The notes beneath the pieces were generated by a model. That model did not search any database and was not told where the DNA came from. It was given only the letters and a program-made list of their open reading frames with translations. The position numbers and the translations under genes were made by a program. Positions 37,831-46,690 of a stretch of 64,000 nt of DNA are shown here, one piece after another; the stretch's first letter is position 1; each line of letters begins with the position of its first letter. Origin of the DNA: Bog-473 sp963838835 (GTDB taxonomy: Bacteria; Actinomycetota; Acidimicrobiia; Acidimicrobiales; RAAP-2); assembly GCA_963838835.1 (NCBI GenBank), contig CAWITA010000023.1:744001-808000 (forward strand). The letters are read 5' to 3'.

Positions 37831-38362
37831 CAGATGCAACCGGGTACCCGGGCGGTTGGGGCCGCGTATCCCGCTCAGCGGGTTGACGTCGATGATGCGC
37901 TCGACGTGGGCCCAGCCGAGGGCGGAGCGCAGCACGCGAAAGCGCCCCGAGACCACGGCCACCGAGGCGCCGGCGGCACTCCGGGCCGCGATGGCCGCCC
38001 TGACGTGCTCGGGTTTGAGCGTAGAGACCCGGCGCATGGCCAGGCCGTCGGCACGGAGGGCCTTGGCATTGGAGCGTGCCGAGATCCACGTAGCCAGCCC
38101 CAGTCATGGTGCGCGGCAAGCCAACGCTCGAGCAGGTCGCCGCGCTCAGGAAGGGCGCGGCCCGCCGGATGGTACGCCGCTCGGCCCACTCAGCGGCGAT
38201 CTCCTTGCGCCGAAGCCGCGCTTCCTCGGCGCAGCCGTGGAAAGCGAAGGAGCGCTGCACCATCCGCCCCGACACGGGATCGACCCCGTCCGTGACGCGG
38301 ATCTCCCACACGCCAGGGCTGCGCTCGCGGACGGTGCCGGTCCCCCACGCCGTGCGCGCAAA
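37831..38362 (-). pseudogene. int: Tyrosine integrase remnant (N-terminal and core-binding part)
   Basis: Arm-binding segment: TVRERSPGVWEIRVTDGVDP, then RMVQRSFAFHG, in one frame. The SAM-like core-binding domain continues after two base shifts (about 38150 and 38103) with GDLLERWLAAHHDWG, ATWISARSNAKAL and MRRVSTLKPEHVRAAIAARS, ending at NPLSGIRGPNRPGTRLH. The catalytic domain with R-H-R-Y is missing, replaced by a CBS-domain fragment. It lies between the tRNA-Arg 3' end and the island cargo, the usual place for the integrase of a tRNA-targeted element. Confidence 0.75.
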
Positions 38363-38437
38363 GTAGGGACGAACGTAGGGACGGGCGCGGATCCCTGCTC
38401 CGCGGATTTATCATCACTCCGCTGGGCCTACGCGGCG

Positions 38438-38511
38438 CGCGCTCGGAGGGATTCGAACCCCCAACCTTCTGATCCGTAGTCAGATGCTCTAGTCCGTTGA
38501 GCTACGAGCGC
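38438..38511 (-). tRNA. tRNA-Arg(ACG)
   Basis: The minus strand folds as a full cloverleaf: acceptor GCGCTCG/CGAGCGC, D-arm AGCTC...GAGC, anticodon stem TCTGA/TCAGA with loop CTACGGA giving anticodon ACG, T-arm GGGGG TTCGAAT CCCTC, discriminator G. The 3' CCA is not encoded. The 38-bp 3' half is copied at 31933-31970, so this gene is the target of an integrated element. Confidence 0.95.
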
Positions 38512-38573
38512 TGGGTGAGACAGGACAGTGTACCGGAGGCCTGGTCGGGCTCCCCGGGCGCCGCTGGACCAGG

Positions 38574-39781
38574 TCAGACCGAGATCGGCAGCTTGGAGTA
38601 GCCCCGGACCGTGCTCGTGTAGAGCGGCACCGCGCCGTCCAGGTCCACCGACCACTCCGGGAAGCGCTTGAAGGTCTCCTCGAGGGCCACCCGGCCTTCC
38701 ATCCGGGCCAGCGCCGCCCCCAGGCAGAAGTGGATGCCGTAGCCGAAGGACAGGTGGTGGTCGATCTTGCGGTGGATGTCGAAGCGGTCGGCGTCGGGAT
38801 AGGCCCGTTCGTCCCGGCCGGCGGAGCCGGTGATCATCACGACCTTGGAGTGGCCGGGATGGTCCCCCCATGGACGTCGACCGTCGAGCGGTGCACCAGC
38901 GGCTCTGCACCGGTGACGGCGCCTCGTAGCGGAGGAGCTCCTCGACGGCGTTCGGAATCAGGCTGGCGTCGGCCGCCAGCTCGGCCCGCTGCTCGGGGTT
39001 GTTGTCGAGGGTCAGCGCCGCCCAGCCGAGCAGCCGGGCCACCGTCTCGGTGCCGGCGCTGCCGATGAGGAGGGCGAAGCTCGCGGCCTGGTCGATGCGT
39101 CAGCCGGCGCATCTGGCCGTCCTCGTCCGACGATCTCGCCGTTGAGGAGGTCGGTGAACATGTCGTCGCGCGGGTGCTTCTGCCGCTCGGCCAGCTGGGC
39201 CGTTCACGTAGTCCATGAGCTTGAACATGGCCGCGGCCGACACGTCGTTCTACATCCCCAACTCGGGGTCGAGGTGGAAGGACTCGTCGATGCAGCCCCG
39301 GACCATGTCGCGGTCTTCGGGCGGGCACGCCGAGCAGCGCGGCGATCACGTAGGCCGGCAGCCGGGCCCCGAAGTCCTGCACGTAGTCGAACGAGCTCTT
39401 GCCGACCTGGGCGTCGAGCAGTCGGACGCACAGGGCGCGGATGTCCTCCTCGAGCACCATCATGCGCCGCGGCGTGAAGGCCTTCGACACCAGCCGTCGG
39501 TAGCGGGTGTGCTCCGGCGGGTCCATGAAGATCATGATCTCCATTGCGGTCGGCTCGGCGGTGATCATCTCCATCACCGTGCCGTGCGAGGAGCAGAACG
39601 TCTTGGGGTCGCGACTGAATGCGTCCACGTCGGCGAAGCGGCTGACGGCGTAGAAGTCGTGCTGCTCGTTGTAGTAGAGCGGCGCCTCGTCGCGCAGGCG
39701 CTTCCAGATCGGGTGCGGGTCGACCTTGTACTTCTCATCGAGGGGATCCCAGGCGAGTGGTTCGGTGTCGACGGCAGTCAC
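38574..39781 (-). CDS. Cytochrome P450, several frameshifts
   Basis: GTG 39781 overlaps the ROK stop as GTGA. The N-terminal 160 residues are continuous (WKRLRDEAPLYYNEQHDFYAVSR, MDPPEHTRYRRLVSKAFTPRR). Later parts are found in the other two frames: PNAVEELLRYEAPSPVQ with the ExxR region nearby, and the haem site HLSFGYGIHFCLGAALARMEG with the axial Cys. At least five single-base shifts are needed. The C-terminus (TSTVRGYSKLPISV) resembles the P450 at 63079. If correct as read it would not be functional, but the dense indels hint at sequence error. Substrate unknown. Confidence 0.8.
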
Positions 39782-40592
39782 GGCGATCCCCTCCTCAGAC
39801 GGCGACGTTGCGATTCGTCCCAGAGCTTGATCCCGCCGAGGATGCCCGCCGTGTTGTCCACCACCGTGATGCGTTCGAGCACCTCACCCAGGTCGCGGCG
39901 GTTGATGCGCTGCGCGTTGCCGCCGCCGATGTACAGGTGGTCGAAGAAGGTCAGCGCGTCGAGATAGGCGATCATCTTGCGCACCCGACCGTTCCACTTC
40001 TTGTCGCCGATCTTCTTGCGGGCCGGCTCGCCGAGCTGCTCGTTGAAGGTCTCCCCCTTGCGGAACTCGAGGTGGGAGAACTCCAGGTGGGGCATGAGGC
40101 CGGCCGTCCATGAAGAAGGCCGTGCCGACGCCGGTGCCGAGGGTGATCACGGCCTCGAAGCCCTTGCCACCCACGACGGCGGCGCCCTGGACGTCGGCGT
40201 CGTTGGCCACGCGGCAGCGGCTTACCGATGGAGTGCGCCAGTGCATGGGCCAGGTCGAAATCGGCCCAGGCCTTCACCAGCTCGGGGACGACTCTGGTGC
40301 CGGGGCCCTTCTCGGTCACGAAGTGCGGCGCGCTCGAGGACGTGACCGCTGCGCACCATGCCCGGGAAGCCGGCGGAGATGCGGTCGGCCTGGCGGGAGC
40401 TTCGCCCCCAGCTGCGTCAGGGTGACGACCAGGGTGTCGGGCGGCATCGGGTAGGTGGTGGGAACCCTCACCCGCTCGGCCACGAGCTCGCCGTCCTTGT
40501 CCAGCATGTCGGCCTTCAGCCCGGTGCCGCCGATGTCGAAGGACAGCGTGAAGGGATGTTCGCGCGCGCGAACTCGTGGAGGTGTCCGTCAC
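39778..40592 (-). CDS. ROK-family (polyphosphate) glucokinase, several frameshifts
   Basis: Pieces in different frames together give a ROK kinase. FTLSFDIGGTGLKADMLDKDG supplies the phosphate loop, VANDADVQGAAV the catalytic Asp region, and GKGFEAVITLGTGVGTAFFMDG the second phosphate loop. HLEFSHLEFRKGETFNEQLG lies where ROK proteins have their conserved His. DHLYIGGGNAQRIN follows in the C-terminal domain. This matches polyphosphate/ATP glucokinases of actinobacteria. At least four shifts occur. The start is uncertain (GTG 40592 is one option). It would phosphorylate glucose released by the nearby GH65 enzyme. Confidence 0.72.
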
Positions 40593-40645
40593 CGCTGCAA
40601 CTGTAGCCAGGTCGGGTTGATCCGATTCCGGCGGAACCGGTCCCG

Positions 40646-41329
40646 TCATCCTCGGAGGACGTTGCGGATCACGTTGCGGAGCATGCCCGCCAATTCGTCG
40701 TCGGTCGTCGAGGAGAAGGCGTCGCCGGAGAGGAAGAGACTCGAGAAGACGACGCCGAAGGACGCGGCCATGCGCACCCGGTCCCCCAACGGCACCCGGG
40801 TGTCGGCCAGCACCGTGCGGAACTGGTTCTGGAGATCCTCGTGCTCGGCCTCGTGGTCCTTGCGGTGCAGCTTCTCGAGGGCGGCCTGGTTCCGCTCGTG
40901 CATGAGGAAGATCTTGCGCTGGGCCAGCATCTGGTCGACGATCTGGTCGAGAAGCTCACCCCACAGCTCCAAGGTGACCGGGCCCTCCCCCATCTGCTTG
41001 AGCGAGTCCTTGCCGAATTCGTGCAGGCGCATGTGCAGCGCCATGAGGATGTCGTCCTTCGACTCGAAGTGGTAGTAGAGGGCCGCCTTGGTGACGCCCA
41101 GCTGCTCGGCGATCTGCCGCAGGCTGGTGCCGTCGAAGCCCTGCTCGGTGAAGAGGTCGAGAGCCACATCGAGGATGCGCTGGCGGGTGTCGGGGGTTGG
41201 GTCGGCGGCGAGGGCGGCGACAGGGTCGGCGGCCTTGGGGTCGGGGGCGGGCTCGGTGACGCTGTCGATCAGCGTCACCTGTTCTCTGTCTGCTTCTCTG
41301 TCTGCCTGCGTGGGAGCTGTCTGTGACAT
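40646..41329 (-). CDS. TetR-family regulator
   Basis: 227 residues from ATG 41329; an ATG at 41374 would add 15 poor residues. After an acidic, Pro/Asp-rich extension of about 45 residues, the DNA-binding domain reads RQRILDVALDLFTEQGFDGTSLRQIAEQLGVTKAALYYHFESKDDILMAL. The C-terminal ligand domain is alpha-helical with a His/Glu-rich stretch (LEKLHRKDHEAEHEDLQ). It is divergent from a DrrAB-type ABC exporter, and paired direct repeats lie between them, so it probably represses that exporter. Confidence 0.9.
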   Translation of the reverse strand: MSQTAPTQADREADREQVTLIDSVTEPAPDPKAADPVAALAADPTPDTRQRILDVALDLFTEQGFDGTSLRQIAEQLGVTKAALYYHFESKDDILMALHMRLHEFGKDSLKQMGEGPVTLELWGELLDQIVDQMLAQRKIFLMHERNQAALEKLHRKDHEAEHEDLQNQFRTVLADTRVPLGDRVRMAASFGVVFSSLFLSGDAFSSTTDDELAGMLRNVIRNVLRG

Positions 41330-41340
41330 TTGTCTCGACT

Positions 41341-41411
41341 CTACTTGACGGCAGGTAAGTATGACTCGTACCATGCCCGTTGTCGGGCAAGTCTACTAAC
41401 CGACAGGTAAG
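41341..41411. promoter_or_regulatory. Two 19-bp direct repeats between TetR and ABC exporter
   Basis: CTACTTGACGGCAGGTAAG (41341-41359) and CTACTAACCGACAGGTAAG (41393-41411) agree at the ends (CTACT and CAGGTAAG) and differ in the middle. The second copy ends seven bases before the exporter ATG and contains its ribosome site; the first ends 12 bases from the TetR ATG. This is the arrangement of TetR operators that control both divergent genes. Confidence 0.6.
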
Positions 41412-41417
41412 GAAGCC

Positions 41418-42487
41418 ATGGGTAGTACGGAGCTGATGATCGAGGCCGAGGGGCTGACGAAGCGCTACGGCGAGACCCAGGCCCTGGCGGGCGTCTCCTT
41501 CTCGGTCCCGGCGGGCACCATCCTCGGGCTGCTCGGCCCGAACGGTGCGGGCAAGACGACCGCAGTGCGGATCCTGACCACGTTGGCGCTGCCCGATGCG
41601 GGCTGGGGCACGGTGGCCGGCCTCGACGTGGTGAAGCACCCCGGCGAGGTGCGGCGCCACATCGGCGTGGCCGCCCAGGACGCAACGCTCGATCCGCTGC
41701 TGACCGGTCGCCAGAACCTCGTGCTGATCGGCGAGCTCTCCGACATGGGCCGGGCGCGCGTCCCGGTCCCGGGCGGCGGAGCTGCTGGCGCAGTTCGAGC
41801 TGACCGACGCCGCCGACCGGGTCGTCAAGGGCTACTCGGGCGGCATGCGCCGCCGGCTGGATCTGGCCGGCTCGTTGATGACCCGGCCACCCGTCTTGTT
41901 CCTGGACGAGCCGACGACCGGGCTCGACCCGACGAGCCGCCAGCGGGTGTGGGAGGCCATCCGGGAGCTGCTGCGGGAGGGCGTCACCGTGCTGCTGACG
42001 ACGCAGTATCTCGAGGAGGCCGACGCGCTGGCCAACCGCATCGTCGTGGTGGACCACGGTCGGGTCATCGCCGAGGGGACGCCGTTGGCGCTCAAGGAGG
42101 CCAGCCGGAGCGCCCGTCTCGAGGTGACGTTGGCGGAGCCTCACGCCGTCGGCGGTCGGCGCCATCGCGCCGTTGGTGTCCGGACAGGTCTACGTGAGCG
42201 AGGACGGCCGGCGCCTGAGTGCGGGCGTCGACGCCGTCGACCGGGATTGGCGACCGCCGTCGTGCGGGCGCTCGATGCGGCGGGGGTGCTGGTCGACAAC
42301 ATCGAGGTGCGCCAGCCGTCGTTGGACGACGTGTTCTTCTCGCTCACGGGCGGACACATCGACGAGTCGGGCGACGGGGGCGAGTCGGGCGAGGACGGCG
42401 AGTCGGGTGTCCGGTCGGGCGACGCTGAGGGGCCGCCCGCCGCGGCTGGCGACGGCTCGTCACCAACTGGAAGGAGTGCGCGGATGA
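41418..42487 (+). CDS. DrrA-type ABC transporter ATP-binding protein, frameshifted
   Basis: ATG 41418 (AAGGAAG upstream). Walker A is GLLGPNGAGKTTAVRIL, the signature region is YSGGMRRRLDLAGSLM, Walker B VLFLDEPTTGLDP, and the H-loop TTQYLEEADALANR. Frame changes are needed near 41755, 42145 and 42240, the last within the C-terminal domain that ends SLDDVFFSLTGGHID. The stop at 42487 overlaps the permease ATG as ATGA but lies in another frame from that tail, so the exact end is uncertain. Drives export of drugs or lipids with the DrrB-type permease downstream. Confidence 0.82.
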
Positions 42488-43342
42488 CGACGACCACGTT
42501 GACGCGGCCCGCGGCCGGGTTCGACCGTCCGCATTCTTCGGGGAACGTGCTCGGTGCGCTGCGCGGACATCTGGGCCATGACCCGACGCAACCTGGTGCA
42601 CATCTCGCGGGAGCCGATGCAGCTCTCGGACGTGACGGTCCAACCCCTGCTCTTCACGGTGCTCTTCGTGTACATCTTCGGCGGCGCCATCCCGATTCCG
42701 GGCGGCGGGAGCTACGTGGACTACCTCTTGGCGGGCATCTTGGCGCTGAACCTGGTCACCTCGTCGATGGGTACGGCGGTGGGGTTGAGCACCGACCTCC
42801 ACGAGGGGATGATCGACCGCTTCCGCACGCTGCCGATGTGGCGCTCCGCCGTCCTGGTCGGTCGTTCGGTCGCCGACTTGTTGACGTCCGTGTTGTGCGC
42901 GCTGATCGTGGCGCTGACTGGGCTCGTCGTTGGGTGGCGCCCCGGCGCGAACTACATCTCGATCGTGGGCGGCTTCGCCCTCTTGCTGTTCTTCGCCTAC
43001 GCGGTGTCGTGGGTCTCCGCCTGTGTGGGGCTGAACTCGAAGAGTCCCGAGTCGGCCGCCTCGTTCGGTTTCATCGTGCTGTTCCCGATGACCTTCGTGT
43101 CCAACGCCTTCGTGCCCACCCAGCACATGCCGGGGTGGCTCCAGGCCATCGCGACGTGGAATCCCGTGAGTTCAGTCATCGCGGGGGCTCGTGTCCTGTG
43201 GGACAACCCCAACCCATCCGGGACGATTCAGGCTTGGCCGATGCAGCACCCCGTCGAGGCGGCGCTGATCTGGTCGGTCGGGATCCTGGCGGTGGCCGCT
43301 CCGCTGGCGGCGCACTACTTCAAGAAGCGGACGACGGAATAG
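42484..43342 (+). CDS. DrrB-type ABC-2 permease, one frameshift
   Basis: ATG 42484 has AAGGAG upstream and encodes TTTTLTRPAAGFDRP. About 26 residues later (near 42560) the frame changes to DIWAMTRRNLVHISREPMQL, followed by six helices of the ABC-2 family, PLLFTVLFVYIFGGAIP and MSFIVLFPMTFVSNAFVPTQ-like segments included, ending AAHYFKKRTTE. It forms the membrane part of the exporter with the ATP-binding protein upstream. Confidence 0.85.
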
Positions 43343-43485
43343 CGGCGGCGCCGTCTCCCGCGGTGGCTGCCGGTGCGGGCTACCGGGTTACGGAATCCGG
43401 AGCGTCAGACATCTTCATCTCGTAGCCAGAGCGGTGCGCGCCGGTCCGAGTCCGGTCGGGAGCGCCGTTCGGTAGCCTGCGAGTC

Positions 43486-44898
43486 ATGACGGCAGAACCA
43501 TGGACCGGAGATGCCTGCTCCCTCGTCGACGCGTTCAGGTCGGGCTCCATCTCGCCCACCGAGGCGCTCGAGGGATCACTCGCGGCGATCGCGGAGTCGA
43601 AGCTCAACGCGGTGTGCTTCGTCGACGAGGAGCAAGCCCGGGAAACCGCGTCGAACGCCGACGTCAATCTCCCCTTCGGCGGGGTGCCCATCGGGGTGAA
43701 AGAACTCGACCCGGTCCGAGGCTGGCCCCAGACCGAGGCGTCGTTGGTGTTCAAGGACCGGATCGCAGAATACGACGGGACCATGACGTCGCGGCTGAGG
43801 GCGGCGGGCGCCGTCCTCGTCGGCCAGACGACGGCGTCGGAGTTCGGTGGCATCAACGTCACCTACACCCGCTTGCACGGGGCGACCTCGAACCCCTACG
43901 ACCTCGAACGTACGCCCGGCGGCTCCTCCGGGGGCTCGGCGGCATCGGTCGCCGGCGGGCTGTTGCCTCTGGGAACCGGCGGCGACGGCGGCGGGTCCAT
44001 CCGGATCCCGGCCGGCTTCACCGGGCTGTTCGGCCTCAAGGCGACGTTCGGGCGCATTCCGAAGGGGCCCAAGACCGAGATCGAGCCGCTCACCGCCGTC
44101 CTCGGGTGCGTCTCACGTTCGGTGCGCGACACGGCCCGGTGGTTCGACGCCTGCAACGGCTACGACGAGTACGACCCGTTCTCGCTGTCCCCGGTCGGGG
44201 GCTGGGAGGCGGGGCTCGGGCAGCAGGACGTTCGGGGCAAGCGCGTCGCCGTGTCGATCGACCTGGGTGCCGCGTTCGTCGCGGGGGCGGTGCGGGAGAA
44301 GGTGGAGGCGGCGGCGGACCTGTTGGTCAAGGACGCCGGGCTGAAGCGGGTCGACGTCCCCATCGAACTCCCGCGGGGAGGCCTCGAGTGGGCGCTTGCC
44401 GGCACGGCCAGCCTGCTCGTCGGTCTCGGCGACTTGTACCCGGCCTGCGAGTCCGAGCTCACGCCCGAGATCATGCTGGCCGCCAACATCGCGACCAATC
44501 ACTACAACGTCGAGACCGCTAAGGACGTGGAGGCGTTCCGCCGCAGGACGATCGTGCAGATGGCGCAGATCTTCGAGCAGGTCGACTTCATCGTCTGCGC
44601 AACGAACCCCGACGTCGCCTTCGGCGCGCAAGGGCCGATGCCGACCACGATCGACGGGGTGGACCTCGTCACGGAGCTCGGATTCGAAGCGGCACTCGGC
44701 AACAACGGTGCCTTGACCATTCCCGCCAACACGACCGGGCACCCCGCCGTCGCCGTTCCCGTCGGGCTGGTCGACGGGCTCCCGGTCTCCATGCAGATCA
44801 TCGGGCGCCGGCACGCCGAGCCGTTGCTGTTGGACTTGGCCCGTGTCGTCGAGGTCGAGCGTCCCTGGCCGCTGGTGGCGCCCGGCGCTCCGTTTTGA
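43486..44898 (+). CDS. Amidase signature-family enzyme
   Basis: 470 residues from ATG 43486. The Ser-cisSer-Lys triad is present: Lys in GVPIGVKELDPV (about 69), cis-Ser in TPGGSSGGSAASVAGG and the nucleophile Ser in GGDGGGSIRIPAGFTGLFGLKATFGRIP (about 170). The C-terminal domain contains NTTGHPAVAVPVGLVDGLPVSMQIIGRRHAE. It hydrolyses an amide of unknown type. A true GatA role is unlikely because no gatB or gatC is nearby. It is not frameshifted, unlike its upstream neighbours. Confidence 0.92.
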   Translation: MTAEPWTGDACSLVDAFRSGSISPTEALEGSLAAIAESKLNAVCFVDEEQARETASNADVNLPFGGVPIGVKELDPVRGWPQTEASLVFKDRIAEYDGTMTSRLRAAGAVLVGQTTASEFGGINVTYTRLHGATSNPYDLERTPGGSSGGSAASVAGGLLPLGTGGDGGGSIRIPAGFTGLFGLKATFGRIPKGPKTEIEPLTAVLGCVSRSVRDTARWFDACNGYDEYDPFSLSPVGGWEAGLGQQDVRGKRVAVSIDLGAAFVAGAVREKVEAAADLLVKDAGLKRVDVPIELPRGGLEWALAGTASLLVGLGDLYPACESELTPEIMLAANIATNHYNVETAKDVEAFRRRTIVQMAQIFEQVDFIVCATNPDVAFGAQGPMPTTIDGVDLVTELGFEAALGNNGALTIPANTTGHPAVAVPVGLVDGLPVSMQIIGRRHAEPLLLDLARVVEVERPWPLVAPGAPF

Positions 44899-45178
44899 GG
44901 CCCACCACCAGCGCCCGACCTCGACGAGCGCCCCCCGACGACTCGTCGCCATGGTCGTCGAATGCTTCGACGATGGGACCGCTCGTCGCGGCGGTGGGTC
45001 GCCGGCAACCGACTTGCAATTCGACCGCAACCATCGGACGGCAGTCGAGATTGGGAGCAGTGACAACACGGCCGCAACGACCCTCCGCTGGCCACGAGTT
45101 TTGGGTGTCCGTTGCGCGTTTCTGTGACTTTTGATTCAAGCGCCCCAATCACGCTTTGTCATACCCTGTCCACGGCTA

Positions 45179-46687
45179 ATGGCAGAAGAGATGCTCTTCA
45201 CCGTTGCCGGATCCGTCGCGATGCCGGCGCAGATGATCTCCCTTCAAGAGGCGGGTCTCGAGCAGCGCGCGGATCTCCAGGAGTGGGTGCTCTCGAACCC
45301 GGCCGTCCTGGGTCCCGCCGTCAAGGTGATCACCTTCGAGTTCGAGGGGATCCCGAACGCAGGCGGCGCCAGTCGCGACCGCATCACGGTGCTCGGCCTC
45401 GGCTCGGACGGTCGCCTGGTCGTCGCCGAGCTCAAGGCGACCCGCACGCCTGACACCGAGGTGTCCGCGATCAAGTACGCGGCGATGGCCAGCCGGATCC
45501 TCCCCGAGACCCTGGCCGACCAATACGCCCGGTTCCAGTCCCGGCGCCAGGTGCCCATGACCGCGGATGAGGCGCTGGCCGACCTCCAGGCCCATGCCCC
45601 CAACCTGTCCCAGGAGTCGCTCCGGCGTCCCCGGATCGCCCTCCTCGCCCGGGACTTCTCACCTGTCCTCACCGCCAGCGCCGTCTGGCTGAGCGAGATG
45701 GGCCTCGACATCTCTCTCGTCCAGATCAGCGCGTTCCGCTCCTACGTCTACGGGCAACTGGGCAGTGGCAACGTCCCCATGATCTCCGTCAGCCAGATCT
45801 ATCCCCTGCGAGAGGTCGAGGAGTTCACCATCAGCCCCGAGCGGCAGCTGGCCAAGCAGATCGCGGAGTCCCGCCGCCGCGTCCAAGACGCCAGCAACGT
45901 GCGTCGGCTCGTCACCGCCGAGACCGTGGCCGACGGCACCATCTTCACCTTCAGTCCCCGCAGCGACCTCGGCTTCGACATGCGCAGTCAGCTCGAGGAG
46001 TGGCTGCACGACGACCCGGCCCGGCGGACTGCGCACTGGCAGAACAACATCAACGCGCCGTTGGTGTGGGACGTCGACAAGGCGGCCTACACACCCGCTG
46101 CTCTCGTACGTCACATCGTCGAGCAGGCCACCGGTGTCAGCCGCGACTGGTTCGGCACCCAGTGGTGGCGCGACCGCACCGGCTGGACCCTCCTCGAGCT
46201 CGCCGGCCCGCTGAACGGCGGCAAGGGAGCGCTCTACCGCGAGTACTGGTCGCGCTGGTTGGATCGGGTGCGCCAACAGCACAGCGACTGGACCCGGATG
46301 TCCACCCTGCCCGCCCAGAATTTCATCACCCTGCCCTCCCCCATCAAGGGCACCCATTACGGGCTCGCCTTCGCCGCCGGCGGCCGGCTGCGCTCGGACT
46401 TCTACGTCGACCTCGGCTCGGCCGAGGCCAGCGCGGCGCAGTTCGAGGTGCTCCAGTCCCAGCAGGCATACGTCGAGTCGGTCTACGGCGGCCCGCTCTC
46501 GTGGGAACGTCTCCCCGACCGCGGCGCCTACCGTCTCGCCGACTACAGCGAGGGTGATGTCACCACGGTCGAGGACTACGCCTTCTACATCGACTGGATG
46601 ATCGACGCCCAGGAACGCCTCCGCGCGGCCGTCAATGCGGTGCTGCAGAGCGGCGAGCCACCGGACGAGCCGTTCGAACGCCGCTAG
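45179..46687 (+). CDS. NucS-like/DUF4268-type putative nuclease
   Basis: 502 residues from ATG 45179 (no ribosome site; possibly leaderless). The N-terminal 150 residues resemble PD-(D/E)XK proteins of the NucS type: LQEWVLSNPAVLGPAVKVI, RDRITVLGLGSDGRLVVAELKATRTP with the ExK, and a conserved SAIKYAAMASRI. The C-terminal 150 residues, with LLELAGPLNGGKG and FYVDLGSAEASAAQFEVL, look like DUF4268, a domain often next to restriction or defence nucleases. Between them lies a helical region. DNA cleavage or binding is inferred. It stands alone between two transport loci. Confidence 0.65.
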   Translation: MAEEMLFTVAGSVAMPAQMISLQEAGLEQRADLQEWVLSNPAVLGPAVKVITFEFEGIPNAGGASRDRITVLGLGSDGRLVVAELKATRTPDTEVSAIKYAAMASRILPETLADQYARFQSRRQVPMTADEALADLQAHAPNLSQESLRRPRIALLARDFSPVLTASAVWLSEMGLDISLVQISAFRSYVYGQLGSGNVPMISVSQIYPLREVEEFTISPERQLAKQIAESRRRVQDASNVRRLVTAETVADGTIFTFSPRSDLGFDMRSQLEEWLHDDPARRTAHWQNNINAPLVWDVDKAAYTPAALVRHIVEQATGVSRDWFGTQWWRDRTGWTLLELAGPLNGGKGALYREYWSRWLDRVRQQHSDWTRMSTLPAQNFITLPSPIKGTHYGLAFAAGGRLRSDFYVDLGSAEASAAQFEVLQSQQAYVESVYGGPLSWERLPDRGAYRLADYSEGDVTTVEDYAFYIDWMIDAQERLRAAVNAVLQSGEPPDEPFERR

Positions 46688-46690
46688 AGC

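Larger units (their letters stand above)
31933..38478. mobile_element. Probable genomic island at tRNA-Arg(ACG), decayed
   Basis: The 6.5-kb segment is bounded by 38-bp direct repeats of a tRNA-Arg gene, and a broken tyrosine integrase lies next to the intact tRNA. Cargo: WS/DGAT, a patatin remnant, a GH65 phosphorylase and a beta-phosphoglucomutase-like HAD, and a CBS-domain fragment joined to the integrase remnant. No transfer or replication genes are seen, so it is an immobile relic or was mobilised in trans. The repeat identity is seen directly; the integration history is inferred. Confidence 0.7.

Noticed and set aside
37430..38479. 349-codon plus-strand frame also ending in RRDSNPQPSDP
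   Set aside because: It runs antisense over the HAD start, the CBS and integrase remnants and the tRNA; its end is the same tRNA antisense artefact and the composition is Arg-rich.
41418..42487. Programmed ribosomal frameshifting in the ABC ATPase
   Set aside because: Three shifts of differing direction, no slippery heptamer or downstream structure, and the neighbours show the same kind of indel.
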